Counted from the stretch's first letter, positions 8,431 through 16,814 are shown. The stretch is DNA of 64,000 nt from Saccharopolyspora ipomoeae (GCF_029952525.1 NZ_JASAOF010000020.1:43545-107544), one strand, 5' to 3'. Program-made: numbers and translations. Notes: generated from the letters alone by a model not told the origin.

Positions 8431-8958
8431 TCAGGCCGGCAGGTCGCGGGACTCGCGCAGGCGCTGCACCAGCGCCCCGACCAGCCGGTCCAGCGCGGCC
8501 TCGTCGGTGCCCGGATCGGGCCGGACCTGCAGCTCGATGCCGTTGCGGCCCGGCACCTTGCGCTGGATGAACCACGCGCCCCCGCCCGGCAGCTCCCGGT
8601 GGTGGCGGGTGCGGATCGAGCGCGTGACGCGCTCGTGCACCACGTCCGGCAACCGCGACTCGCCGCTCAGCGCCAACCGGCACGGCGCCAGGTCGCGCAG
8701 GAACACCGCGCCGTCGATCTGCCGCGTCTCCTCGGCCTCGGTCAAGGTGAGGACGTCGCCGCCCCAGGTGGCCTTGCTGACCAGGTGCCAGCCGACCCGC
8801 CGACCCTCGGGCAGCCACAGACCGAGGTGGGTGGCCACCACCGAGCCCTCCGCGCAGGGCGCGACCGCCAGGACCTGCTCGTCGGCGTCGAGGCTGCCCG
8901 GGAAGTCCTCCGGGACCTCGGCGGTTCCGCCCAGCTTCGCCAGCAGCCTCTTGATCAC
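8431..8958 (-). CDS. conserved hypothetical protein coupled to dnaG
   Basis: A 175-residue protein starting VIKRLLAKLGGTAEVPEDF at a GTG that overlaps the dnaG stop by four bases (GTGA), so it is translationally coupled to primase. The middle (EQVLAVAPCAEGSVVATHLGLWL...RRVGWHLVSKATW) alternates strands and turns in a way that suggests a bacterial PH-like fold, but this is inference from pattern only. No signal peptide or membrane segment is visible. Function is unknown; the coupling suggests co-expression with DnaG rather than a proven role in replication. Confidence 0.8.
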   Translation of the reverse strand: MIKRLLAKLGGTAEVPEDFPGSLDADEQVLAVAPCAEGSVVATHLGLWLPEGRRVGWHLVSKATWGGDVLTLTEAEETRQIDGAVFLRDLAPCRLALSGESRLPDVVHERVTRSIRTRHHRELPGGGAWFIQRKVPGRNGIELQVRPDPGTDEAALDRLVGALVQRLRESRDLPA

Positions 8959-10847
8959 AGCGTGGTTCCCATCGCCTGCTCGAGCAGTGCCTTGCGGTAA
9001 CCCTCCAGGGCGACCATGTCGCCGAACAGGGCGTTGTACTCCTCGGCGTCCTCCAGCGGGGACATCCGCTGGACCTTGGACTTGATGTCCGCGATCTGCC
9101 TGCTGACCAGGCGTTCCTGCAACCGGGCGATGATCGCTTCCACGTAGCGCGGGTCGTCCTCGGTCGTCCACTCCAGGACCTCGACCGCCAGCTGCGTGCA
9201 CAGCCGGGCACCGATCTGGCTCTCGCACCGCTGCGCGACCGCGTCGACCAGAGCGGCGCCGCTCAGGCCCGAAGCCGTGCCGCCCGCGGCCAGCAGAGCC
9301 TTCTGCAGCTCGGCGTAGGCGGGCTCGGTGAAGGCCTCGGCGGGCAGCGAGTCGTAGAGCGGACCGGCCAGCGCCGGGACCTGCAACGCCGCCTTGATCG
9401 CCTCCCGCTGCAGCCAGCGCGGATCGTGCCGCGGCGGCTTCGGCGGGAGCTCGATCTCCATGCCCAGCGACTGCTGGTTGTCGTCGCGACGCGGGCGGCG
9501 CTGCTTGCGCACCGGGGCACCGGAGCTCTCCCGGACCCGCTTGACCACCTGGTTCTCGTCGTTCCAGCCCGCCCACCAGGCGAGCTTCGCCGCGTAGCCG
9601 TCGCGGCTGGCCGGGTCCTTGATCTGGGCGACCAGCGGCACGGTGCGCTTGAGCGCGGCGACGCGGCCGTCCACCGAGTCCAGGTCGTAGTCGGTGAGCA
9701 GGCTGCGGATGGCGAACTCGAACAGCGGCCTGCGGCGGGCCACCAGGTCGCGCACCGCGGCGTCGCCCTGCGACTCGCGCAGCTCGCACGGGTCCATGTT
9801 GTCCGGGGTGATCGCCACGTAGGTCTGGCCGGCGAACTGCTGCTCGCCCTCGAAGGCCTTCATCGCGGCCTTCTGCCCCGCCTCGTCGCCGTCGAAGGTG
9901 AAGATGACCTCGCCTCGGAAGGCGTCGTCGTCCATCATCAGCCGCCGCAGCACCGAGATGTGCTCGTCGCCGAACGCCGTGCCGCAGGAGGCGACCGCGG
10001 TGGGCACGCCCGCCAGGTGCATGGCCATCACGTCGGTGTAGCCCTCGACGACCACGGCCTGGCGGCGCTTGGCGATCTCCCGCTTGGCCAGGTCGATGCC
10101 GAACAGCACCTGCGACTTGTTGAAGATCGGGGTGGCGGAGGTGTTGACGTACTTGGCCTCGATCGGGTCGTCGTCGAAGATCCGCCGCGCGCCGAAGCCG
10201 ACCACGTCACCGCCGAGGTCCTTCAGCGGCCACAGCAACCTGCGGTGGAACCGGTCCATCGGGCCGCGCCGGCCTTCCCGGGAGAGCCCGCACTTGATCA
10301 GCTCTTCGACCTCGAAACCCTTGGACAGCAACAGCTTCGTGAGCTTGTCCCAGCCGCTGGGCGCGAACCCGCAGCCGAAGCGCTGGGCGGCGGCCTCGTC
10401 GAAACCGCGCGTGGTCAGGTACTCGCGGGCCGGTTGGGCCTCGGCCGAGCGCAGCTGCTCGGCGTAGAACTCGGCGGCGATGCGGTGCGCCTCGACCATG
10501 CGGGACCGGCTGCCCCGGTCGCGCTTGGGCCCGGGCGCGCCGCCCTCGTACTGGAGCTGGAGCCCGACCCGGTCGGCCAGCCGCTCCACCGACTCCACGA
10601 AGCCGAGGTGCTCGATCTTCATGATGAAGGCGATGACGTCGCCGCCCTCACCGCAGCCGAAGCAGTGGAAGGTGCCGTGGCTGGGGCGCACGTTGAACGA
10701 CGGGGTCTTCTCGTCGTGGAACGGGCACAGGCCCTTCTGCGCGCCACCACCGGCGTTGCGCAGCGCGACGTACTCGCCGACGACGTCGTCGATCCGGTTG
10801 CGATCGCGCACCTCGGCGATGTCGCTCTCCCGGATCCTCCCTGCCAC
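8955..10847 (-). CDS. dnaG: DNA primase
   Basis: A 630-residue primase that makes RNA primers for replication at the fork. The N-terminal zinc finger has Cys41, His44, Cys62 and Cys65 (CPFH...CFGC). The TOPRIM core follows with VVVEGYTDVMAMH and FTFDGDEAGQKAA, and a C-terminal helicase-binding region completes the protein. Length is normal for actinobacteria. The GTG start (VAGRIRESDIAEVRDR) matches the family start. The gene is divergent from the ECF41 sigma gene, whose start lies 70 bases away. Confidence 0.97.
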   Translation of the reverse strand: MAGRIRESDIAEVRDRNRIDDVVGEYVALRNAGGGAQKGLCPFHDEKTPSFNVRPSHGTFHCFGCGEGGDVIAFIMKIEHLGFVESVERLADRVGLQLQYEGGAPGPKRDRGSRSRMVEAHRIAAEFYAEQLRSAEAQPAREYLTTRGFDEAAAQRFGCGFAPSGWDKLTKLLLSKGFEVEELIKCGLSREGRRGPMDRFHRRLLWPLKDLGGDVVGFGARRIFDDDPIEAKYVNTSATPIFNKSQVLFGIDLAKREIAKRRQAVVVEGYTDVMAMHLAGVPTAVASCGTAFGDEHISVLRRLMMDDDAFRGEVIFTFDGDEAGQKAAMKAFEGEQQFAGQTYVAITPDNMDPCELRESQGDAAVRDLVARRRPLFEFAIRSLLTDYDLDSVDGRVAALKRTVPLVAQIKDPASRDGYAAKLAWWAGWNDENQVVKRVRESSGAPVRKQRRPRRDDNQQSLGMEIELPPKPPRHDPRWLQREAIKAALQVPALAGPLYDSLPAEAFTEPAYAELQKALLAAGGTASGLSGAALVDAVAQRCESQIGARLCTQLAVEVLEWTTEDDPRYVEAIIARLQERLVSRQIADIKSKVQRMSPLEDAEEYNALFGDMVALEGYRKALLEQAMGTTL

Positions 10848-10917
10848 GTCACCCAGTCTAGGGCCAAGGCGATCGAACACGACCGGGTGGCCGCCCGGAT
10901 GCGGCAGAATCGATCGC

Positions 10918-11805
10918 GTGAGCCCCGACACCAGCACCCTCGCCGCCGAGTTCGACCGGCACCGCAGCCGCTTGGTCGGGCTCGGCTACCGGCTGACCGG
11001 ACGACTCACCGACGCCGAGGACGCGGTGCAGGACGCGTGGCTGCGGCTCGCCGACAGCGATCCCGGCGAGATCCGCGACCTCGGCGCCTGGCTGACCACG
11101 GTCGTGAGCCGGTTGTGCCTGGACCGGATGCGCTCGGCAGCGGTGCGGCGGGAGAGCTACGTCGGGCCGTGGCTGCCGGAACCGCTGGTGAGCGCGGTGG
11201 ATTCGGATCCGGGCGACATCGTGGCCGGGCAGGACGACCTGCGGATGGCGGCGATGCGGGTGCTGCACGAGCTGCCGCCGGACCAGCGGCTCGCGCTGGT
11301 GCTGCACGACGGTTTCGAGGTGCCCTTCGCCGAGATCGCCGAGGTGCTGGGCTGCGGCGTTCCGACCGCGCGCCAGCACGCCTCGCGGGCGCGCAGGGCG
11401 ATGGCCGACGCCGCCCCGCCGGAGCGGGTGCCGCTGCCGGAGCAGCAGCGGGTGATGGAGGAGTTCCTGACCGCGGTGGCGGCCGCGGACCTGGCCGCCG
11501 TCACCCGGCTGCTGCACCCGACTGCCGCCGTCTACGGCGACAGCGGCGGCAAGGCCCGCACCGCGCGCCGTCCCGTCGTCGGCGCCGAGAAGGTGGCGCG
11601 CTTCGCCGTCGGGCTCATCGAGAAGTACGGCGCCGAACTGGTCACCTCGGCCCGCCCGGTGCTGGTCAACGGCGACTTAGGGCTGCTGTTCCCGGGCACT
11701 CCCGAAACGGGTCCCCGGGTGTTCGCGCTGACCGTCCGCGAAGGGCGGACGGCCGAGGTGTTCGACATCGTCAACCCCGACAAGCTCACCCACGTCGAGT
11801 TCTAG
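10918..11805 (+). CDS. ECF41-group RNA polymerase sigma factor (SigJ-like)
   Basis: A 295-residue extracytoplasmic-function sigma factor with region 2 (EFDRHRSRLVGLGYRLTGRLTDAEDAVQDAWLRL), region 4 (LPPDQRLALVLHDGFEVPFAEIAEVLGC) and a fused C-terminal SnoaL-like domain. The ECF41 signatures are present: WLPEP in the linker (GPWLPEPL), a D-G-G-G-K-like YGDSGGKA, and NPDKL near the end. In this group the C-terminal domain replaces an anti-sigma factor, and the sigma typically drives a neighbouring carboxymuconolactone decarboxylase, oxidoreductase or epimerase gene. The GTG has no ribosome site and lies a few bases after CAGAAT, so the mRNA may be leaderless. A matching promoter lies before the decarboxylase-like gene at 14573-15139. 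Confidence 0.93.
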   Translation: MSPDTSTLAAEFDRHRSRLVGLGYRLTGRLTDAEDAVQDAWLRLADSDPGEIRDLGAWLTTVVSRLCLDRMRSAAVRRESYVGPWLPEPLVSAVDSDPGDIVAGQDDLRMAAMRVLHELPPDQRLALVLHDGFEVPFAEIAEVLGCGVPTARQHASRARRAMADAAPPERVPLPEQQRVMEEFLTAVAAADLAAVTRLLHPTAAVYGDSGGKARTARRPVVGAEKVARFAVGLIEKYGAELVTSARPVLVNGDLGLLFPGTPETGPRVFALTVREGRTAEVFDIVNPDKLTHVEF

Positions 11806-11821
11806 GGTCTCGACCGGCGGG

Positions 11822-12889
11822 TCACCGGCCGAGCTCGGGCAGCAAGTACGCGGCACCGCAGGACTCCGCGAGAGCGGGGCCGAACAGGGCGGCCGGGGTG
11901 TGCGCGCCGGGCCGTCCCTCGCCGTCCAGCAGTCGCCGGGCGATCTCCGCGGGTACTGCTCCGGTGTACTCCTGCGCGTCGCCCAAGCGCAGCCAGCCTT
12001 CTCGGGTCTCGCCGTTCGCCCAGGTCACGACGGCGTGCCCCCAGGAGTGATCGCGCGGGCGCTCCTTCGCCCTGACGCGCACCCGTGCGAGACGGCGTGT
12101 GGCGAACGAGCGCAGCCGCTCCCATCGCATGAGGGCGCTCAGGGCGGGCATCATCGCTCGGATCAGCGGCGATGACGGCGCTTCGCTGCTCGCTGAGAGC
12201 ACGTGGCGGGCACCGCTCGCCCGGTGCGCCGCGAGCAGTTCACCCGCGGGCATGCTCGCGGTGGTGACCTGCGCTCCGTCCGGCAGGGTCAGGCGCACCG
12301 CGTCGCTGAAGATCGGCACGGGCACCAAGCGGCCGTCGGTGATCCGGCGGCCGCGGAGGCTGCCCAGGAGCGTTCCGATCAAGGCTTCTCCGGCGGTGCC
12401 CTCCTCCATCGCGATCGAGGGCACCATGTCGACGCGGACCCGGAACGGCGCGGGTCGGCCCTCGCACAGCTTCGCCACGACGCTCTCGGTGGCGGTGACG
12501 CCGAACCCGGCTCCGGTGACCAGCGCATGACCCGCCTGCGTCGCCGCGTCGTGCATCGCGTACACGGCGGAGAGCGCTTCGACATCGTTGGCCAGGTCGA
12601 TGTAGTGGCTGCCGGTGGCGCGGCAGGCGTCGATCACCTCGGGGGCCGTTGTGGTGAACGGTCCGACCGCGTTGATGACCACGGCGGGGTGTTGCCGCCG
12701 GATTTCCGCGACGGCAGCCGCGAAGGTGGGCGCCAGCAGCGTTTCGCTGCCGGTCGGCCGGGCCGCGGTGCGCAGGCGGTTCGGGTCCCGGCCGACGAGG
12801 ACGGCCGTCAGGCCCAGCCGGGCGAGTTGTGCCGCGATCTCGCGGCCGCTGCGCCCGGTGCCGCCGAGCACCCAGATCTGTGCGGTCAT
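11822..12889 (-). CDS. saccharopine dehydrogenase-like NAD(P)-binding oxidoreductase
   Basis: A 355-residue protein with an N-terminal Rossmann fold (IWVLGGTGRSGREIAAQL, then VLVGRDPNRL) of the saccharopine dehydrogenase/trans-acting enoyl reductase group. GAGFGVTATESVVAKLCEG lies in the middle. Substrate is unknown; this family acts on many carbonyl or imine compounds and the name does not imply lysine metabolism. It follows the zinc-type oxidoreductase gene by 43 bases on the same strand and is probably co-transcribed under the TetR operators. Its 3' end faces the end of the sigma gene. Confidence 0.85.
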   Translation of the reverse strand: MTAQIWVLGGTGRSGREIAAQLARLGLTAVLVGRDPNRLRTAARPTGSETLLAPTFAAAVAEIRRQHPAVVINAVGPFTTTAPEVIDACRATGSHYIDLANDVEALSAVYAMHDAATQAGHALVTGAGFGVTATESVVAKLCEGRPAPFRVRVDMVPSIAMEEGTAGEALIGTLLGSLRGRRITDGRLVPVPIFSDAVRLTLPDGAQVTTASMPAGELLAAHRASGARHVLSASSEAPSSPLIRAMMPALSALMRWERLRSFATRRLARVRVRAKERPRDHSWGHAVVTWANGETREGWLRLGDAQEYTGAVPAEIARRLLDGEGRPGAHTPAALFGPALAESCGAAYLLPELGR

Positions 12890-12932
12890 TCGGAGGGCTC
12901 CTTGCGATCGAGTGCCAGGCCGGAGCCGACGG

Positions 12933-13865
12933 TCAGCCGGTGGTGATGACGAGCTTGCCGCCCTTGGGCGTGCCCTCGCGCTCGAGCTCGGTGAGCGCCT
13001 CGATGGCCCCGGTGAGCGGCACCGTTCGGGCGACCGGGACGCGCAGCGCGTCGCGTCCGGCGGCGCGCGCGACCTCCTCGATGTCCGCCGTGACGGGCCT
13101 GGCGATCAAGACGTGGTACGGGCCCGGCAGTGCGCTCCTGGCCATGCTCGCGGGTGTGGGGTGGATGCCGACGATGCGTCCGCCCGGCTTGAGCATCTTC
13201 TTCGCCGCGTCGACCGGGAGCGTGTCGGCGGTGTCGACGACGAGGTCGAATCGGCCGTTGAGCGCCGTCGGGTCGAAGCCGAACTCGACGATCGGGTCGA
13301 GGCCGAGGTGGCGGGCGTCGTGCGTGGCCGGGTTGCGGCAGCTGCCTCCCACCGAGGCGCCGTGCGCCAGTGCGATCTGTGCGGCGGATCGGCCGACTCC
13401 GCCGAGGCAGCCGTTGATGAAGACCGCTTGCCCGGGTTGCAGCTTTCCCGTCTTGAGCACGGCCTGGAGGGCGGTGAGGCCCACGGTCGGGATGGCGGCC
13501 GCCTCCTCGAAGGAGAGGTTCGCGGGCTTGGTCACCACCCCCTTCTCCTCGGCCAGGACCATCTCGGCGAATGCACCGGACGCCTTGATCGACGCCCCGC
13601 CGAGCACTTCGTCACCGACGGCGAGCCGAGTGGCGCCCTCGCCGACGGCCTCGACGACGCCTGCGAAGTCGTAGCCCAGCCCGCGCGGGAACTTCCGCCC
13701 GGTCACCACCTTCATGGCTCCGTTGCGGACGCCCCAGTCCATCGGGTTGGCCGCGGCCGCCCGCACGCGGACGAGAACCTCACCCGGACCGGGACGAGCC
13801 GGTTCGAACTCCTCCAGGCGCAGGACCTCGGGGCCGCCGTACTGGTGGTACTGGATGCGCTTCAT
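12933..13865 (-). CDS. NADP-dependent quinone-oxidoreductase-type alcohol dehydrogenase
   Basis: A 310-residue medium-chain dehydrogenase/reductase of the zinc-independent quinone oxidoreductase type. The GroES-like N-terminal part (YHQYGGPEVLRLEEFEPARPGPGEVLVRVRAAAANPMDWGVRNG) and the NADPH-binding region (AVFINGCLGGVGRSAAQIALAHGA) are clear, and the zinc ligands of classical alcohol dehydrogenases are absent. The start MKRIQYHQ is supported by GGAGGTCACG before ATG. Two 17-21-bp palindromes flank its putative -10 element TAGAGT (13902-13907), so the divergent TetR protein very likely represses it. Confidence 0.92.
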   Translation of the reverse strand: MKRIQYHQYGGPEVLRLEEFEPARPGPGEVLVRVRAAAANPMDWGVRNGAMKVVTGRKFPRGLGYDFAGVVEAVGEGATRLAVGDEVLGGASIKASGAFAEMVLAEEKGVVTKPANLSFEEAAAIPTVGLTALQAVLKTGKLQPGQAVFINGCLGGVGRSAAQIALAHGASVGGSCRNPATHDARHLGLDPIVEFGFDPTALNGRFDLVVDTADTLPVDAAKKMLKPGGRIVGIHPTPASMARSALPGPYHVLIARPVTADIEEVARAAGRDALRVPVARTVPLTGAIEALTELEREGTPKGGKLVITTG

Positions 13866-13883
13866 CGTGACCTCCACCCACTG

Positions 13884-13900
13884 ATGTCATCCGATGACAT
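13884..13900. promoter_or_regulatory. TetR operator 1
   Basis: ATGTCATC-C-GATGACAT, a 17-bp palindrome on the leader side of the oxidoreductase -10 element. Its centre is 30 bp from that of operator 2, about three helical turns, so two dimers could bind the same face. Confidence 0.85.
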
Positions 13901-13911
13901 GACTCTAGCAC

Positions 13912-13932
13912 CGATGTCATCGGATGACATCG
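13912..13932. promoter_or_regulatory. TetR operator 2
   Basis: A 21-bp perfect palindrome with arms CGATGTCATC and a single central base. It covers the spacer/-35 region of the oxidoreductase promoter. Confidence 0.85.
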
Positions 13933-13949
13933 CAGCGAACCGAGAGCCG

Positions 13950-13964
13950 TGTCACGAGGTGACA
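13950..13964. promoter_or_regulatory. TetR operator 3 (weaker)
   Basis: TGTCAC-GAG-GTGACA is a shorter variant of operators 1 and 2. It lies just upstream of the TAGACT -10 element (13970-13975) of the tetR gene, which suggests autoregulation at lower affinity. Confidence 0.6.
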
Positions 13965-13981
13965 TCACCTAGACTCGCCGC

Positions 13982-14548
13982 ATGGGACGATGGAAGCCCG
14001 GGGCACGCGACAGGCTTCGCGAAGCCGCGCTGTCGCTCTACCTGGAACGCGGCTTCGAGCAGACGATGGTGGCGGACGTGGCCGAACGTGCGGGCGTCAC
14101 CGCCCGCACGTTCTTCCGGTACTTCGCCGACAAGCGCGAAGTCCTCTTCGACGATTCCTCCGTCCTGGAAGAGAAGTCGCTGGCCGCACTCGACGGGCTG
14201 CCGGCCACGACGTCAGCGCTGGACGCCGTCGCGGCCGTGCTCGACACCGTGGCCCAGATGGTCGGCGACGACCGCGAGCTCGCCCGCAAGCGCCAAACCG
14301 TGATCATGGCCAACGCCGACCTCCGCGAACGCGAGTTGATCAAGCTCACGTCGCTGTCCGCAGCCCTGGCCGACAAGCTGCGACAACGAGGCGTCGGCGA
14401 CATCGAGGCCAGCCTCGCCGCCGAGACCAGCGTCGCGGTCTTCCGAGTCGCCTTCTCGCGATGGGTCACCGCCCCCGAGAACCACGACCTCCGCGACCTC
14501 CTCCGCGAGACGTTGGACCGCCTGCGGACCCTGACCGCCGACCGCTGA
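13982..14548 (+). CDS. TetR family transcriptional regulator
   Basis: A 188-residue repressor. The N-terminal helix-turn-helix is typical (ARDRLREAALSLYLERGFEQTMVADVAERAGVTARTFFRYFADKREVLF). The C-terminal ligand-binding part is all-helical and unrecognised, so the effector is unknown. The ATG follows the -10 TAGACT by six bases and has no ribosome site, so the transcript is probably leaderless. Three related palindromes lie between it and the divergent oxidoreductase operon and are its likely targets. Confidence 0.95.
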   Translation: MGRWKPGARDRLREAALSLYLERGFEQTMVADVAERAGVTARTFFRYFADKREVLFDDSSVLEEKSLAALDGLPATTSALDAVAAVLDTVAQMVGDDRELARKRQTVIMANADLRERELIKLTSLSAALADKLRQRGVGDIEASLAAETSVAVFRVAFSRWVTAPENHDLRDLLRETLDRLRTLTADR

Positions 14549-14572
14549 GCGACCCACGCCCGCTCACTCCAC

Positions 14573-15139
14573 CTACGGCATCGGGACCTTGCACGCCTCG
14601 CCGCTGGTGAAGCCCTGGGCCGTGAGGCCGAGGGCGTGGTTGAAGCGGGTGCGCTGGTTCTCCAAGGCGATCATGTGGGTCAGCTCGACCACGCCCTTGT
14701 GGCCGAGGCGCCGGTCGAGTTCGGCGACCTGCTCGTCGGTGACCTGCATGGGCTGCTCGGTCATGGCGTCGGCGTAAGCGAGGACGAGCTTCTCCACCTC
14801 GGAGTAGGAGTCCGAGTCCTGGTAGTCGTCGATGTGCTTGAGCCGTTCGACGTCCAGGCCGTCGTTGCGCTGCAGCATGACGCCGAAGTCCACGCACCAG
14901 GAGCAGCCGATCTTGGTGGCCACCTTGTAGATCGCCAGCTCGCGCAGGTTCGCGGGCAAGGTCGTGGCGGCCTTCTCCACCGCCATCTCCGACACGCCGG
15001 CGGCCATGAGCAGGCCCTGGTGGTGGGCGACCACGGCCAGCGGGTCCAGCACCGCGCCGTAGCGGCGCCGGGAGAACTTGTAGGTGAGCCTGGTCAGCAG
15101 GTTCGCTTCGCTGGTCGGCACGCCCGGAATGCGCGGCAT
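14573..15139 (-). CDS. carboxymuconolactone decarboxylase/AhpD-like protein
   Basis: A 188-residue AhpD-fold protein with the redox CxxC at Cys79/Cys82 (KIGCSWCVDFG) and the downstream helix pair ending FNHALGLTAQGF. In this family the CxxC with a nearby acid and His gives thiol-disulfide or peroxide-reducing activity; true carboxymuconolactone decarboxylation is not implied. It is exactly the gene class usually controlled by ECF41 sigma factors. AGGAGGGAGAGCAG precedes the ATG and a TGTCACG-N16-CGTC promoter lies about 50 bases upstream. Confidence 0.92.
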   Translation of the reverse strand: MPRIPGVPTSEANLLTRLTYKFSRRRYGAVLDPLAVVAHHQGLLMAAGVSEMAVEKAATTLPANLRELAIYKVATKIGCSWCVDFGVMLQRNDGLDVERLKHIDDYQDSDSYSEVEKLVLAYADAMTEQPMQVTDEQVAELDRRLGHKGVVELTHMIALENQRTRFNHALGLTAQGFTSGEACKVPMP

Positions 15140-15189
15140 CTGCTCTCTCCCTCCTCGTCACCCCGGCTCTCGGGGTTCGTCACCGGAGT

Positions 15190-15216
15190 GACGAGACGGG
15201 ATCGCGAAGCGTGACA
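15190..15216 (-). promoter_or_regulatory. predicted ECF41-dependent promoter
   Basis: On the minus strand TGTCACG (15210-15216) is followed after 16 bases by CGTC (15190-15193). This agrees with the TGTCACA/CGTC promoter known for ECF41 sigma factors, in the right orientation before the AhpD-like gene. An overlapping palindrome TCGTCAC-CGGA-GTGACGA (15177-15194) covers the -10 region. Confidence 0.65.
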
Positions 15217-15244
15217 GTCCGGGCTCGGATCAGCCCCGCCCGGA

Positions 15245-16333
15245 TCAGCTCGGATCGGTGATGCGGGCCAGGAAGTAGAGCGCGCCGCTGTCGCGGTGGC
15301 GGACCAGGAACAGGAACGGGCGGTCGATCTCGACGCGGACCGGGTCGGGTTCGCGGACGACGGCGGTCAGCCGCATCATCATCGCCGTCGCCGCCGCTCC
15401 TTCCAGGCCCGCTTCGTCGACGTCGAGGACCGCCTCGTGCAGGACCTCCGAGACCCGCAGCGACCGGTCGGTGAGCGGGGTGAAGTCGGCGGCGGGCGTG
15501 AACAGGTCGTGCACGCCCAGCGCGCCGAGGGGTTCGGTGAGCTCGGCTCCGCCGGTGACCTTGAAGCGCGGCATCAGCAGCTCGACCTTGCGCTGCTCCA
15601 CCGCCCCGAGCAGGCCGGACAGCCGCGCGGCGTCGAGACCGGCTTCGGCGGTGGCCAGGTCCTCGTCAGGCAGCAGGGCGATCGCCTCCACTCCCCCGGC
15701 GGCCGGGATCGCGACGGCCTGCCAGCCGTCGGTGGCGGCGTGGCCGAGGGTCCGCGAGGCCGTCATGGTGGGCACGTCGCGGTCGCCGTCGGGCGCGTGG
15801 AACGGGTGCGGGGCCGTCTTGGTCTCCTCGAACGCCTCCTTCCAGGAGACCTTCAGGTAGAGGGCGTTGACCAGGGCCGCGACGGTCTGCGGGTGGACCG
15901 ATCCGGCGGGCAGCAGCTCGGGGATGAGGTCGCGGGTGGTCTCGGCGACGTCGGCGTTGATGAGCTTGCGGGCCGCCTCCGGGTCGTCGCGGAACGGGGC
16001 GTTGCGCACCGCGCTGCCCGGCCAGTCCTGGAGCGCGAGCCGGTAGGAGTCCTCGACGGGCAGCTCGGCGTGCGCCCAGAGGGTGTTGGCGACGGCCAGC
16101 ACCGGCTGCTCACCGGAGGCCGCGGTCAGCTCCGCGGACGCGCCGAGCAGTTCCAGCAGGGTCGCCGGTTCGTCGCGCAGCGCGCCGACCAGCTCCTGCC
16201 TGGTGCGGCCGCCGGTGGCGGTGGCGGCGAGCCCGAGCGCGCTGCTCACCGAGTACGGCGACCAGCAGAAGGTCTTCGTCGGCGGTGGAGCCAGGCACTC
16301 GTGCAGGGCCAGGGCGAAGTCGAGGTGGTTCAC
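15245..16333 (-). CDS. serpin family serine protease inhibitor
   Basis: A 362-residue serpin with the conserved shutter-region segment TFCWSPYSVSSALGLAATATGGRTRQEL. The reactive-loop hinge EAGLEGAAATA is rich in small residues, as in inhibitory serpins, although P14 is Leu rather than Thr/Ser. The C-terminal signature is DRPFLFLVRHRDSGALYFLARI. The scissile bond is uncertain; the loop MMMRLTAVVREPDP offers Thr, Val or Arg. There is no signal peptide, so the protein should be cytoplasmic and would inhibit an internal protease or protect against released ones. Serpins are scattered in bacteria; no partner protease gene is adjacent. Confidence 0.93.
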   Translation of the reverse strand: MNHLDFALALHECLAPPPTKTFCWSPYSVSSALGLAATATGGRTRQELVGALRDEPATLLELLGASAELTAASGEQPVLAVANTLWAHAELPVEDSYRLALQDWPGSAVRNAPFRDDPEAARKLINADVAETTRDLIPELLPAGSVHPQTVAALVNALYLKVSWKEAFEETKTAPHPFHAPDGDRDVPTMTASRTLGHAATDGWQAVAIPAAGGVEAIALLPDEDLATAEAGLDAARLSGLLGAVEQRKVELLMPRFKVTGGAELTEPLGALGVHDLFTPAADFTPLTDRSLRVSEVLHEAVLDVDEAGLEGAAATAMMMRLTAVVREPDPVRVEIDRPFLFLVRHRDSGALYFLARITDPS

Positions 16334-16452
16334 GTCCGCAGGGCTCCGTTCCGCGTCGAGGGGGCTCGGGCTTGATCCCGAGTCTGCCAGAGCGCGGAGG
16401 TCGGACCGGCCTGCGAACGCCGCCGGTTCCTAGCCGGTTTTCCCGTTCCGCC

Positions 16453-16638
16453 TCAGCGGAGGGACTCCTCGATGTCGCTGAGCCCCATGAGGCGGAGTTC
16501 CTGGGCGATGTACTCGGCCGCCCGCTGGCCGGCGGGGTCCTGCCAGCGGAGGTCCTTGATCCAATCGGCGAGGTTGTCGGCGTTGACGTACGGCTCTCCA
16601 CCGACGACGAGCTTCTGGATGTAGTGCCGGTTGCGCAT
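16453..16638 (-). CDS. small hypothetical protein
   Basis: A 61-residue polar protein (start MRNRHYIQKLVVGGEPYVNADNLADW, end GLSDIEESLR). The start follows a good ribosome site (GAGGAG before ATG) and codon use is actinobacterial. No membrane segment or known motif is visible. The sequence looks globular with two or three helices. Function is unknown. Confidence 0.6.
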   Translation of the reverse strand: MRNRHYIQKLVVGGEPYVNADNLADWIKDLRWQDPAGQRAAEYIAQELRLMGLSDIEESLR

Positions 16639-16814
16639 TCGGGGTCTCCTCGCGGCCCGGCGTCGGGGGAACGACGGGCCGCCGCCGCTCGGCTCGGGGT
16701 GCCGCGCGGTACGGGGATCAGGGCACAGTGCCGCCGGCAGAACCGCCGGACGCCACTCTGGGTAAGGATTGTCCCCGACGAAGCGAGATCCATTCACCCC
16801 CATTCGGATTAACG

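Noticed and set aside
9426..12050. 874-codon plus-strand frame over dnaG and the sigma gene
   Set aside because: Runs antisense through dnaG and out of frame through the sigma gene; no protein family visible.
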